Made by a program: the position numbers and the translations under genes. Shown here in pieces: positions 14,131-25,332 of a stretch of DNA of 64,000 nucleotides. This stretch comes from Pomacea canaliculata (lineage: Eukaryota > Mollusca > Gastropoda > Architaenioglossa > Ampullariidae), in assembly GCF_003073045.1 (NCBI RefSeq), contig NC_037601.1:6293872-6357871 (forward strand), given 5' to 3'. The notes below the pieces were generated by a model, which saw only the letters and a list, made by a program, of their open reading frames with translations, was not told the origin of the DNA and made no database searches. The first letter of the stretch is position 1, and each line of letters opens with the position of its first letter.

Positions 14131-15204
14131 GGTATAGCAAAATTTTAAAGTTCCAAAACTTGATTAAGATTTTATCTTTTTGTAAATGTTTATGTAACAT
14201 TTTTTACCTGTGAGCCCTAAAATCCCATGTGAAACATTGTTTCCATTTTTTAAACGATGGAAAATGTACCATTTGATTCTTATTCACATCTGTATGCAAC
14301 CTTTCGTTGTTCCAATGCAATAGCAGTTGTTAGTATGCAATAAGCACTCTGGAATTTTTGGTTCTTATTTTTAGCAGCTGATTTAAGGCAGTGAAAATGG
14401 GCATTTTCATTTGCTGGCTCATCTAACATTTACTTAAAGAGTTTTTATGAATCACAAATGAGGTGGTTACAGTTTTATCTCCCTAGAATCTGATCAGTGG
14501 TACTGTATGTTGTGTGCAATGGCAAAATCTTTTCTGAAGCTAGCAGTATTGTTAAGATAGAAAGCAAGTACCCAGCATTTTGTAATATATCTTTATGTGC
14601 CAACTATCAACTGTTTAGCACCTGCACCTGGCCAGCAGTATCCGCAACTAAAGCTGGACTTAACAGTCATTTTAGGCAAAGCTCCAGGGCTACATTCAAA
14701 GGCTCTCTGAAAACATGTCTGCTCAAAAAGTACTATCCCTGAAATACTATCCTTAAACTCACTTGTAATACTGTCTGTCATTTTAACCATCAAGTACGGC
14801 TCCTACTGTTTACACTTTACAGTATCCTTTATACCTTCACTGCTTTACGTTCTGTGCATGTACATATCTCATTGTCCACTATCTGTTCATTTATCATTAC
14901 TCGAGTGCAATCTATCTTGGCTGTGGCGCTGCACATTACAAATACCCATTATTATTATTACTGTACACAGCACTGCATGCATGCCTGATATTTCTTGCCT
15001 TTTTTCCAGTTAAGATATATGGATTGACCTTGAAATATGGTCAAAGGGAAAGTAACTCCCACAAGGGTGCTTATCTATAACGAGAATTGCATATTCATGC
15101 TTTCATACATCCTTTCCTAATTACAAAATCTTTTGCCATTAATAGTTTTTACTCAAATATAACAACATATCTGTGCATTATCAAATTAGTCAGCTTTATG
15201 AAAG
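14131..15204. other. Intergenic spacer between TPX2 and PSMG2
   Basis: TPX2 (plus strand) and PSMG2 (minus strand) converge here. Apart from the L2-like 3' end at about 14590-14960 I see no gene or RNA. Confidence 0.5.
14590..14961 (+). mobile_element. L2-like LINE 3' end with (ATT)n tail
   Basis: The stretch encodes a worn version of the LINE C terminus (SFKTALKTHLF-like, here FKGSLKTCLLKKYYP). It is followed by a 3' UTR whose last part, 'tggctgtggcgctgcacatt', runs into an ATT repeat at about 14948-14961. This is the usual 3' end of L2-group LINEs and of the SINEs that share their tail. Confidence 0.6.
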
Positions 15205-18200
15205 TTAGTGAAACAACGTTTTGTCAAAGTGAGCTCCATAAACATGCTTCCAAGAAGTGGGGATTTTCCACTGTACTTTGCCTTCTACATGGTCTGTGGA
15301 CTGTGAAGATCCTTGTTTCTCCTCCTGCAAATAAATAATTTATATATTTAACAGCCTTCTTCCATGGGTTAATCTTGAGTCAACTTATTTCCTGTGGAAA
15401 GGTCCTGATATGTTTACACAGTGTATAGACTAGACACTCTCACTCACTGTTCCCAGTCATACATTACTACTGTTTGATGTACAACTTATGACCTGCCACA
15501 CTGACATCAGTGGTCCCCTGTATTTGCCCTGAGAAGGTTAAGCTGAAGTAATATCAAATCTTGAAGACTGATACCACAAGAGAAATCACTGGTCTAACAA
15601 AGCAGGAAAAGAGTAGTTACTGACCTCTTAATTTATTAATCCAAATCCTGGTTCCCTCCCCATAACCCATAAACTTGTCAAGAGTAGTAAAGTCAACAAG
15701 ACAAGGAGAAACAAGTAACCACAATACCTTTAATGATACCAGATTCAACCATTCATTGAGTTGGTGAGCAAAGTGAATGGCATCAGGAGCATTGTCTCCC
15801 TCAGAACAAAACATCAGAATCAGCAAAACAGGAAAATCTTGCCTGATTTAAAATGAAGGAAAAGCACATTTGTCAGCAATGAGAGAAGTTCTCATCACAA
15901 AAACTTTACAAATCATGATTCAAACCATACCAGGGTTATTTATTTTATCATGTCAGATTATTTTTCATAATTCAATTAGTTATTTTTTTATTTTTTCACA
16001 TCGAAAAATGTGAGGGTGCCTAAAAAAAAATCTTTCACGTAGTTTTTATGCTCTTTAAAAAAAAAACTCCTCCCACTTCATATTTTTAAAAAAGTATTCA
16101 GATATGCAGCGGTGCTTATTAAAATGTACACCTGCAGAGAGGAAGGAAAAGAAGACATTGCAGAGCATGCGGAAAGTGAAAAAAAGTGACAGTCATATAT
16201 TATTATTACACCATGTATGTGCAAAAAAAATTGCATCCTCCATCCCCAACTGGTAAAATACTGGCTCATTCTGTGAGATAAAAGAGATTTTAAAGGATGT
16301 TATACTGTAAAATGAGAATAATCACATATCAAAAAACAGAAAAGTATTACTAAGCATCTTATTTACACCAAAGCAGTTAATAAAAAAAATGCATTTTGGT
16401 AATCCTCTCTTGCAGCTGTCTACCTGCTCAACCCTACCCTCCATCCCCTTTATTTGGTAGGTCAGTGGGTCATTGTACACTTATCACAAGATTGACGTTA
16501 CAAAGCAACCAGGACTCACAGTGATTCAAACAATGGTTTCGCAATTCCGCTGCCAGGCATATACAAATTGTTACAAAAGTAGTTGACACTGCTCTCCCCA
16601 GCACTTGAAACATCAAAGACATTTTGCAGATTAGGGCGAGGTTCCAGGTCTCTCCAGCCTATGGTCTCCAAGAAATTACCAGCCCTTTCCTCCATCTTCT
16701 TCGACCTAACTACTCGGAAAGGAGCCCTGCACAAGCAATAAAACTGGTCTGTTTACTGTAAACTTTGTTAGTCTTGAAACCATTCCAGGATTTGAAAGTT
16801 TACAAAATTTTATGACAGCATTATACGTAAGAAATGTTCTGCAATGGTGCAAAATCAAATCTGTGGCACTGGTTTGGCAACAATGTTGTAATAAAACAAA
16901 TTTACTCCCTTGTGGATCATTAGTTTCTATTCATATCAGTATTACTATTTCCTATTTTAGGCAATTATTTTTTTTCTGTTCACTTTCCATGCCTGTCTCC
17001 CTAAGAAAACTTTACTACAAGATTACTAATTAATAATAATGACACACCCTTGAAGCTGCTGGTCCAACCGCTCATGTGAAAATGTACTGCTAATGATAAT
17101 AACTTGCAGAAACTGTCTCTCCTTGATCCACTGGCTGATACACTTAACGAATGATGTCACTCTTCCCTGCAAAACATTTCCAATCTAGTTTAATCCTGAA
17201 GAAAGCTGTAGTCAGAACACGAAAAAATTATTTGCTCTGGTCACTGGTACTTACGTAAACAAAATGTACTAAAGGTTATTTTCCAAGACATTGGTAATAC
17301 CATTAGAATGTGCTAGTTCAAAATCTCAGGGTGAAGATGAAATTGTGTCACTAGCAGCACTGCCTATTGGGGAAGCGGATAATCCAGAGAGGTGAAGCAG
17401 ATAGCCGAGTGGCTAGACTACCCGTGTGGAGAGGTACACTTCCCCATCTGACCCAGTTTATTCCAAAGAATTATAGAGGAGGTAAGGCATGGAGGGAAAT
17501 GAGATAGGCACCACCCTCACATAAAGATAACCCTGAGAAAAGTGAGGTCTTTAATGCCTCATAGCCCAATAACCTGTTAGACATAGCATGTAATGTATGA
17601 CCAAAAAGAGATATCATACTTGAGTGTTTTCGCTGTCACTGTGTAAATCAAAAACAAGCTATAGCTTTAGACTCCAAGAAAATGATAGTCAAACTCATTT
17701 GCTCATATTTTTTACTGATGACATCTTTTAACAAATTATTTACTAAGAAATTACTTACCTTGATGAGTGGGGCTCTCTGCTGGATGATCATTATTTTTCT
17801 CTCAGAATTCTCATACACTAGTAATAAAAAAAGACATATTTTATACACTAATTGGTTATAACGATTAGAGATGTGTACAGTAAATGTATATAAAGTAGGA
17901 CAAAAAAGTAACTGTATATAACTGACCAAGAAAGCTGAGCATGAAGTTTTTAGCGTATACCTAATTGATGTTCATATCTAAGGACTCCTGGTAAATTATT
18001 TTTAAAAATTAGGCAAAACCTTTACTCATTACCTTATCTATAGAAAGCATAAGCTTGGAGCAGAAAAGCCAACTTTAGTGGTCCGGCTCTTCCCTAATAT
18101 GGTATCATTTGCCAGATCACTGTTCCATTACATGTAGGCAGCATATAGTAAACATGACAGAAATATCAGTACAAATGCTGGTTTTCTTTAAATGCATTTA

Positions 18201-19963
18201 ATACTTACTTACCTAAATAATAATGTATAATATCTGTAATATATACTGAAACCAAGAATGCCCGTACATAGTATAATTACTTACCAGTAAAAATATTCTG
18301 TTTTAAAAATCAAATTCATCAGTTTGTACTCCATGAAAGATACCATAAACTCACCTTCACAACATGTGGTTAATTTACAAGATATGTCTTCAGCATCTGC
18401 AAAGGGGTTATTGCCAATGGCTGGTGTAATGGCATCATGCATAATGTAGCCTATACGATCATACACAATGTAGATATAATCAAGTCAGCTGTCAACTGCC
18501 CAACATTTCCAACTGAAACAACTGGCTGCAACAAAAATTAGACATTTATGTATATCAAGAAGTTAGCATACTATACCAAAAAGCACAATTCATCCACCTC
18601 TTCCAAAGATATTAAATAATTATATGTGTAAAACAGCTTTTTGTGTACTTTCTTTGGTATGATCAATTAAGGGCGATCAACCACAAATTTCTAATGCAGC
18701 GTCTTCAATATCTTAGTCAGTGTTTGCAATTATGAAAAACAAAGCCACGTCAAAGAAGTTTTTGAGGCTTCTTTATTCAAGGTTTTTCACTATAATAAAA
18801 GTTTGACTCGTGTCTTTATAGGGGATATTGGTGGCGGACCTGGGTAAGAGGAAAAGTTTTCAAATTCAACAAAGAGGAAGCCCAGTTACCATGACACTTC
18901 TTCACAAACCAGAAGCTTGAATAAGGATTCTGGTCAGGGTTTGGGGCAGTTGGGTTATTCAGGTTTCAGGGTATAAGCCATCGTATCCATAACACCTTGT
19001 ATGAATGCGTAATGAGCCCTTTCAAAGCAAAGTTGTTCCAAAAGATGCTAAAACTTAAATGTTTAACCCTTTGAGGACCATAAGGAATGTATGCATATAA
19101 TTTTAACTATTCTGATATATTTAGGGATAAAATGACCTGTAGATCCAAAAATGTTTATTCGAAACTGACATAGTTTTCAAGATACTGCATGGGACAAATA
19201 CATCCCTTTGGTCAGCAAGGGAAAAGTGCCTTAAGCAAAGCAAGGTATGGGTTTTATCAATATTTTTATCCGAATAGTGATCAAACGTTGTACTGTTGTT
19301 ATGGAACACCAGAAATGATATGACACTGTGATGAGAACAAAGACCATCTTTTTTGCATGTAATGTAATTTATGAATGATACTTCTCAAAACAGCCAAGCG
19401 ACGTTGTGTAGCACTAGCAAACACTAATTCAGGCCTATATAGAATGTCCCACATATTGTCAGTCCTGCTTTCCATTTTGTTCTTTGCACATTGACCTCTT
19501 GAGTTTTTCTTCTTTGACCAACTTATGCTCAGGTTGTGAGGTTGGCATGATCTTTTTGCTACTTGGAACAGGTCCTGATGGAATACTTCTTTTCCTTTTT
19601 GTGTAAATTCCAATAACCGCTCTGTTACCATTTGTCTGTGCTCAAGCTGTGATATCCCCTTTTACTCAGTATTGAATTCCTGATTCATCTATGTATAAAT
19701 ACAGTGAGCATTGTTCACCGTAATGTCCAACAAGACGAAAAATATTTGGAAGAAGTACTTCCCCTTTGAGCTTTGATCATTTCTCTCTTTGAAAATTCCT
19801 CTCAATCTGACAACAAAACTAATGCATGCATAAACAAAACGCCGGCTCCAGTAAATAACCATGACAGGTTAAACCAGGTTTGTAGAACGAAGATAGGAAA
19901 ACTTACGATCAGCAGAGTGTAATCCTCCCATCTAAAAATCTGTTTATTTTCTGGAACGAACAT
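15205..19963 (-). CDS. PSMG2: PSMG2, proteasome assembly chaperone 2
   Basis: PSMG2 (PAC2) pairs with PSMG1 to scaffold assembly of the 20S proteasome alpha ring. Seven coding exons read on the minus strand: 19963-19907, 18525-18355, 17817-17759, 17166-17048, 16726-16520, 15842-15728 and 15324-15205. They encode about 282 residues; human PSMG2 has 264. The start MFVPENK matches the family's MFVP start. Other diagnostic segments are VSVGNVGQLTADLIIST, RIGYIMHDAITPAIGNNPF, APFRVVRSKKM, SEGDNAPDAIHFAHQLNEWL and a terminal VQWKIPTSWKHVYG, equivalent to human SRWKIPSSWRLLFG. One base appears missing near 18464, in exon 2, which would put a stop a few codons later. I treat this as a probable sequence error because both flanks are well conserved. 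The gene is head to head with CHTF8. Confidence 0.9.
17393..17600 (+). repeat. tRNA-derived SINE copy 1
   Basis: It begins 'agatagccgagtggctaga', a degenerate pol III A box, and continues with a body containing 'cataaagataaccctgag' and 'aaaagtgaggtctttaa'. A second copy at 39590-39845 shares the same order of segments, which shows a dispersed SINE family. It sits in a PSMG2 intron, antisense to the gene. Confidence 0.6.
18541..19906. other. PSMG2 intron 1 with possible piggyBac-type end
   Basis: This 1.4-kb stretch has no host exon. At 19063 the sequence 'ttaaccctttgaggacc' resembles a piggyBac-family terminus (TTAA target plus CCYTTTG). On the minus strand, 19631-19299 is open but I recognise no transposase domain. 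No convincing partner terminus was found, so the element is only suggested. Confidence 0.3.
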
Positions 19964-20185
19964 AATTTTTGTTCAGATGTGACGTGTCCTTTATTTTTTG
20001 TCCAAGCTTTAAACAAGTGATACTGAGGATGTCAAAACGCATGCATCATTGTTTACATGCCTAAGCAGCCATGTTCGTAACGGAAGTAGTGCCACAGGGG
20101 CGAGCACTCTGCTTGTCAGGGTTAGTGACCTGCTGCTGGCGCCAAACTTTGAGCAACAACTCTCATTAGTGGTAAAATTAAATCG
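19964..20185. promoter_or_regulatory. Shared bidirectional promoter of PSMG2 and CHTF8
   Basis: Only 222 bp separate the two start codons, so both promoters must lie here or within the 5' UTRs. Visible candidate sites are 'ggcgccaaa' at 20138-20146 (reverse complement TTTGGCGCC, an E2F consensus), 'cggaagt' at about 20081 (ETS/GABP core) and 'gccatgtt' at about 20069 (YY1-like). E2F would suit CHTF8, an S-phase factor. Protein binding is inferred from motif match only. Confidence 0.6.
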
Positions 20186-21709
20186 ATGGTACAGCTTTTC
20201 GTAAAAATGTACGACAGTTTTTCTCGTCATAACTAAGTTGTTTTCCGTGTGTGCAAAATGTGACTAATCGTTTGTATCCTCTCGTGTTATTTTTTCGATG
20301 CCCGGCAGACAGAAATACATGTATCCGATATGGACCACTATATATTATAGTTAGTATATTAGAAATGTAGTACAGAGCATCTGTCACTTGTAGTTTCGGT
20401 GTCATTTGCGTCTTCTCTTCCTTCAAGCCTAGTTATTTTTTCAGATTCACATTGTAGAACAGTGCATGCCGTTTGATTTTGGCATCATTGTTTCTGTGCC
20501 ACTTTTTGTATTTTGATATACTTCATTACAATCGGTGTAGAAATGACTTTGGGCTTACACATATTAAGATAAGAATAAGTTATTGTTATTGTATTCATTT
20601 TGTGTGTGTGTGTGTTTTGCAGTCCCGGAGAAAGAGGCGAGTGTCCAGAATGGGCCATGATAGAACTGCAAGGGGAGTTGGAGACCAGACACTCAGTTCC
20701 ACTCAGCGGAAAGTTAATAGGAGATCTACACTTTACTTTTAAAGTATGCATCATTTTATTTTTGCAGCTTTTTAATTAGAGATATTTTGAATGCATTGAT
20801 GACAAAAATACTTCTATGGTTAAAAGTTAATATAAATTACAGTATATAAAATGATGGATTGTTAGCTTTTTATTTAGTTAACCAGTGTGCACTTGAATTA
20901 CCAGATATATATATTACCAAATTTAACTCCAGTTCTGTGTGAGATGAAATGATCAAGTCCTATTATTTCAGAGCCGCTGAAATGATGTAATTTTATCCCT
21001 AATAGAAGTTAGTAAAGTCAATCATTTCCTTCTTCCATTTAAGACCTGCACCATATTCTTGTGGTCTTCATAAACAATTATTTCCCAAATGAAGTAATTG
21101 GTGATCATGGTTGAGAACATTCCCAGTCTTGTTTTTTTATTATTATTGTGTGAGCATCTTCCTTACTGCCTGTACCACTACCAGTAAATTTAAGTTTTAC
21201 TTTGATGAAAAAAAATCGAAAATGCTTATTAGGTATAAAATCTTGACTATTATTTTTGTTTCAATTCCTGGTAGAACTAGTATGTATGTGCTTATGCCTG
21301 CATGTGTATAGAAAATGAAATCTTGTTTAACAAGACTTACAGAATTTCTCTTACAATGTTTGAGGTGATTTTTTTAGGTCATGCAGTAGTCATGTTATCT
21401 CATTACTGTGGTAAATTCTTGTAAAATACCTTGATAATCAAGTCAATGTTTTTGTTGTTGCAGGATGTACCTGTACTAATAATTGGGCATCATATTTTGC
21501 ATGGAAAAGTCACTCAGCTGGAGAAGCCATTGGCAGTTTTAACTAAACATTTACCACATCAGCCAATGGATGTTGATAATGACATACTTACAGGACAAGA
21601 AGTGTCTTGTTCTCAAACTGAATATCATGTTCAGGCTATTATTCGGAAGAAGATCCTCTTTAAGACTAGACCAAAACCAATTATTGCAAATGTACCTAAG
21701 AAGCTCTAA
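20186..21709 (+). CDS. CHTF8: CHTF8, Ctf18-RFC clamp loader subunit
   Basis: CHTF8 (Ctf8) joins DSCC1 and CHTF18 in the alternative RFC that loads PCNA for sister chromatid cohesion. Three exons, 20186-20208, 20623-20743 and 21464-21709, give 129 residues (human 121). Conserved parts are [63 protein letters not shown] and a terminal VPKKL. Exon 2 onward is secure. The first exon has only 23 coding bases (MVQLFVK plus two bases) and was chosen because it starts MVQ like its orthologues and its GTACGA donor gives the right phase. It is divergent from PSMG2. Confidence 0.9.
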
Positions 21710-22255
21710 TGAAGGCTTTTCAAAATAATTTGCTTTATAGATTGCTAATGCAGAGATTTTTGTAAGGAAATATTACATTTATTTAAGACAAATAATATTT
21801 GTATTTAGTTTCTTTTTTTAATGGAATATTATGCATGATGGGATGGGAGATCACTAATGAGTTGCACATATGCATTAATCTTTCACTGCTGAAGCTCTGA
21901 GGCAAAAGCTAAAAACTGCTTCATCCCTTTTCTTTGGAAAGCTTCCGTTGAAACATAAGCAGAGATGCATGTGCCTTTATGCATGCTTGTATATAAAAAT
22001 CTGTTATATAGACACAACTGTATTTTGAATGTGTCAAAAGAAATGAGCTAAAAACTGAATCACTATGCAGAAAGACACATAGGGCAAATGACTTGACTAT
22101 GCAGAAATTTGAATCAACAGAACAAAGACATGCTTGGGGGTAAAACCTGTAAAACTCTCAAATAGCATTTAATTTTTTTTATACTTTATTCAGAAACTTT
22201 CATTGCTTTATTAAAGGATTGAAAGATTAGAGGTAACATTGTCATTTGTGTGAAA

Positions 22256-22330
22256 AAAACCAGTGCATTTATGTAGTGCCTTTCCCAAGCATTTGCTGGG
22301 CTCAAAGCATTTTACTACAACAATGAAGGG
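22256..22330 (+). repeat. Short SINE/L2-tail-like fragment
   Basis: The words 'tgcatttatgtagtgccttt' and 'gctgggctcaaagcatttta' match the general pattern of dispersed SINE/L2 tails in aquatic animals, where a 'tagcgccttt' box is followed by 'aaagcgcttta'. It is a short fragment without visible borders. Confidence 0.35.
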
Positions 22331-22869
22331 GGCATGAGTACTTTTTTAAGGTTTGGCAACAAAGGCACCTTTATACATGAACATGCATTGACAACACACA
22401 GAAAGTGGATATTTTTTGAGTGCATCATAAAAATATTAATAACATGGAATGTAACATACCCAAATATAAGCTATAAACTGCAGCACCAGTGGTCAACTTT
22501 ATACTGCATGTCACTATATCCCAATATTTACTGGGAATATAGAAACATTGGTAATATCTAAAACAACATCAAGGTTGAATAGATACACCAACATCTGAAT
22601 AACAGTTTACATAAATGTGTAAAACCATTAAAAACAGTTAAACCTTTTCTAAAAAAATAAATGTGACAATTGTGTACAGCTGGCTGAAGGCTGAAAGCTC
22701 TGCAGGTTACATGTTGCATAATATTAATACTCAGTGTCAAAAGTATTCATTAAAAGGAGACAAAAATTAAAGATATCCCATGAATGTATGTAGAGGTTTC
22801 CTAGTAAGATGCAATAGTGTAAAAATTTCAGTTGAATTAGTTGCATAAAAGTCTAACCAGGACTTAATA

Positions 22870-23521
22870 CAGTCAAATCTCCCTACTATGCCACCTACCG
22901 GGACCGAGCAAAAGTGGCATAGTAGCGAGAGTGGCATAGTAGAGAGGATTCGTAAAAACGGCTTTATTTGTTCAAGTTACCCGTCAGTCCAAAGCAGGGG
23001 TGGGCAATTAATTTTCCCAAGGGGCCGCATGAGAAATTGGGATGGTTTTAGAGGGCCGGACTAATATAGTTAACTCAGTTTTACCTATACTGTATGTATA
23101 GTATATATACTGGCGGGCGGGCCGGTCAGAGACAGGAGGCCTTTGCCCAGGTCTGGTCCAAAGCTCTCAAGAATCGTCGGCTTCGCTAGCTGTCTCCTCT
23201 CATTCTCCCCCTCACCTCTTCATCCTCCACCCCTTCCAACCACATCCGCGCACCTGCATCCTGTCGCTAGTCGACCCCCTCACACCTTCCCTCTGTCACG
23301 TGGCTGTCACCCGGCCAGCGACCACCACCCCCCCACATTGCCAGCCTCCACCCTCCCTGTGTGCGTGCTATGTTCCATCCCACCTAACTGCGATGTCCCA
23401 CACTACCATACAGTATCATAATCGAGCACTGCGCGGAATTTTACAACTTGTGTCTTTTAACAGTCACAAAAAAGTGGCATAGTAGCGAGAGTAGGGGTGG
23501 CATAGTAGGGAGATTTGACTG
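22870..23521. mobile_element. Tigger/pogo-like MITE, interrupted by a hAT MITE
   Basis: The ends are inverted repeats: 'cagtcaaatctccctactat' at 22870 and its complement 'atagtagggagatttgactg' ending at 23521. Both are bordered by TA, the target of Tc1/mariner-pogo elements. Subterminal 'gtggcatagtagcgagag' occurs near both ends. The TIR pattern (CAGTCAAAyCTCyCTA) is like Tigger/pogo. The interior encodes no transposase, so it is non-autonomous. Confidence 0.85.
22995..23155. mobile_element. hAT MITE nested in the Tigger-like MITE
   Basis: The element is 161 bp with ends 'caggggtgggca' and 'tgcccaggtctg' (inverted, imperfect). It is flanked by an exact 8-bp duplication, 'gtccaaag', at 22987-22994 and 23156-23163. 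An 8-bp duplication and CAGGGGTGGGCAA ends are hallmarks of hAT non-autonomous elements. It inserted after the surrounding MITE. Confidence 0.85.
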
Positions 23522-25332
23522 TATGTCAATTACAGATGCAATCCATGAGTTATTATAATAACAGGATTATATAAATGCATTTCCTCACATGGAAGCAAGC
23601 TTGATGGGCTTAACAAGAGACAAAGGCAGTAGGGAATGAGACTGGATGACAAACATCACGTTCAGGCAGAACATACATGTACTGTTAACATACACTTATA
23701 TATAGTTAACATACACATGTATAGTTAAACAGCTTGGAGGAAGCAATGTAGATAATCCCCAACCCAGCTGACCCTCAGCAGTTCAAGAAAGGACTTATAG
23801 ACAGAAAGATTCCTGAAGGAAAATTACTCTGATATTCCTGAGAGACTAGGAAAGAGTAATGGTGGGTCCAGTGAAAGTAAGTGATGTGGATGGAGGCAGA
23901 TGTTTAAGCACATGTTCAGAGGCATTGGGGTGACTTCTGTTTTTTTCACTCATTGAACTTTAATTAGTTTATTACGATCTGGTGTTCAACAGAAGAGTTT
24001 GCCAAGTGCTGGTGAACAGTGTGATGATGGTAAGGTGGGCCAGATGTAAGATGTCAGACTTAGGGTTATGCAAGCATGTGGTACTGCAAGCCAACAAGGC
24101 AGATCAAAGGAACAAGTGGCTCTAAATAGAAGAGGCCCAAGAAGTGAATCCTGTACAGCAGCATGTTTTGACGAAAAACCATGGACACTAAATGGGTGCA
24201 AATAGGCAAAAGCAAGCCATCCAAGGACTGTGTTAGAGAGGTCGAAGGTCATGATGTCGCTGAAGGATAATGTGATGGTGTAAAGTATCTGTCACCTACA
24301 ATCTATAGTGACTTTCTGACAAGATAATAAAACATAAGTTGAATTTAAAGATAACTATGATTTGAGAAAAAGAAAACTTTTCAACCACAAGCAATCAAAA
24401 TATTATACATTTATAATGAAAAAAAACCCCAAAGAAAATCTTAATTCCTTAAATAACACAAAGTCCAAACAAATTAACACAGTTTCTCTCCCATCAAAAA
24501 TCCAATGTTCGCTTCCTATGATGCAGTCCCCAATGAAGCCTCCACTCTGCTGCCCTTCCCGAAACTTGGTACAATTCAGCCATGGATAAACATAAAGCAG
24601 ACAGCCAAAAGAAGAAATAAAAATAAATCTGGACAGAAAAGCACGAGTCTTTAAAAATTGAGATATCATTTACTAAAGAATTCCCCCAAACAATAACCTA
24701 CTTTCAGCTATTTACATCATACAGGAAAAAACTATAAATCACCCTCTCAAAAAAAAAAAAGAAAAAATCCCACCATTTATTTACAAACACCCAAAAGATA
24801 TCAACCACCATTTTTAAAACAGACTTGCCTGAACAGGTTCAATTTGAAAAACTTCCCTCTAAAGTCTGGTCAGGACTCTTACACACCAAAGAGATTGCCC
24901 CCATACCCCCAATCTAGGGAGAGACCACCACATAATTAAATTAAACCACAACAAAACTCTCTTTTTCATTCCACCCTACCCTTCACATTTCAACCTCTCA
25001 GCAACCCTTAATTAAAAAACTGGGTCATCTCATGACTCAGCAGTATCTCTGGCCTTCTGCACCTTTCCCCCTCCTCCATTTCTTATCCCCTTCCCAGCTA
25101 AAAATAAAACAGCAGGTCTGTGACAGTATCAAAAACAGATGATAGATATCAACTAGATTCTGGCTTCCTACTGTTTACTCTTGCACACTCTCTCACTCAA
25201 CTTACATAGTGATATGTAATTCCTCTGTACTCTCTATCCCATGCAAACATTATGCAGATTTATACCAGACTTATGGATATCAAAGAGTATGTGTTACACA
25301 AAAATAATTCTCACAGAATTGATTTGTGTCTA

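Larger units (their letters stand above)
21710..25332. other. Intergenic region between CHTF8 and CYBA
   Basis: The two genes converge here. The region holds the nested MITE pair at 22870-23521 and a short SINE/LINE-tail fragment at about 22256-22330. The rest (23530-25332) is AT-rich, with short open frames that resemble no protein I know. Confidence 0.5.

Noticed and set aside
19063-19875. piggyBac-like element in PSMG2 intron 1
   Set aside because: One terminus (TTAACCCTTTGAGG) looks right, but no convincing opposite end and no recognisable DDD transposase domain was found in the 19299-19631 open frame.
23143-23482. Proline/serine/histidine-rich open frames
   Set aside because: They lie inside the Tigger-like MITE in a C-rich filler and have no similarity to a protein family.
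24362-24669. Open frames between CHTF8 and CYBA
   Set aside because: AT-rich, low complexity, no motifs, no splice-supported extension.
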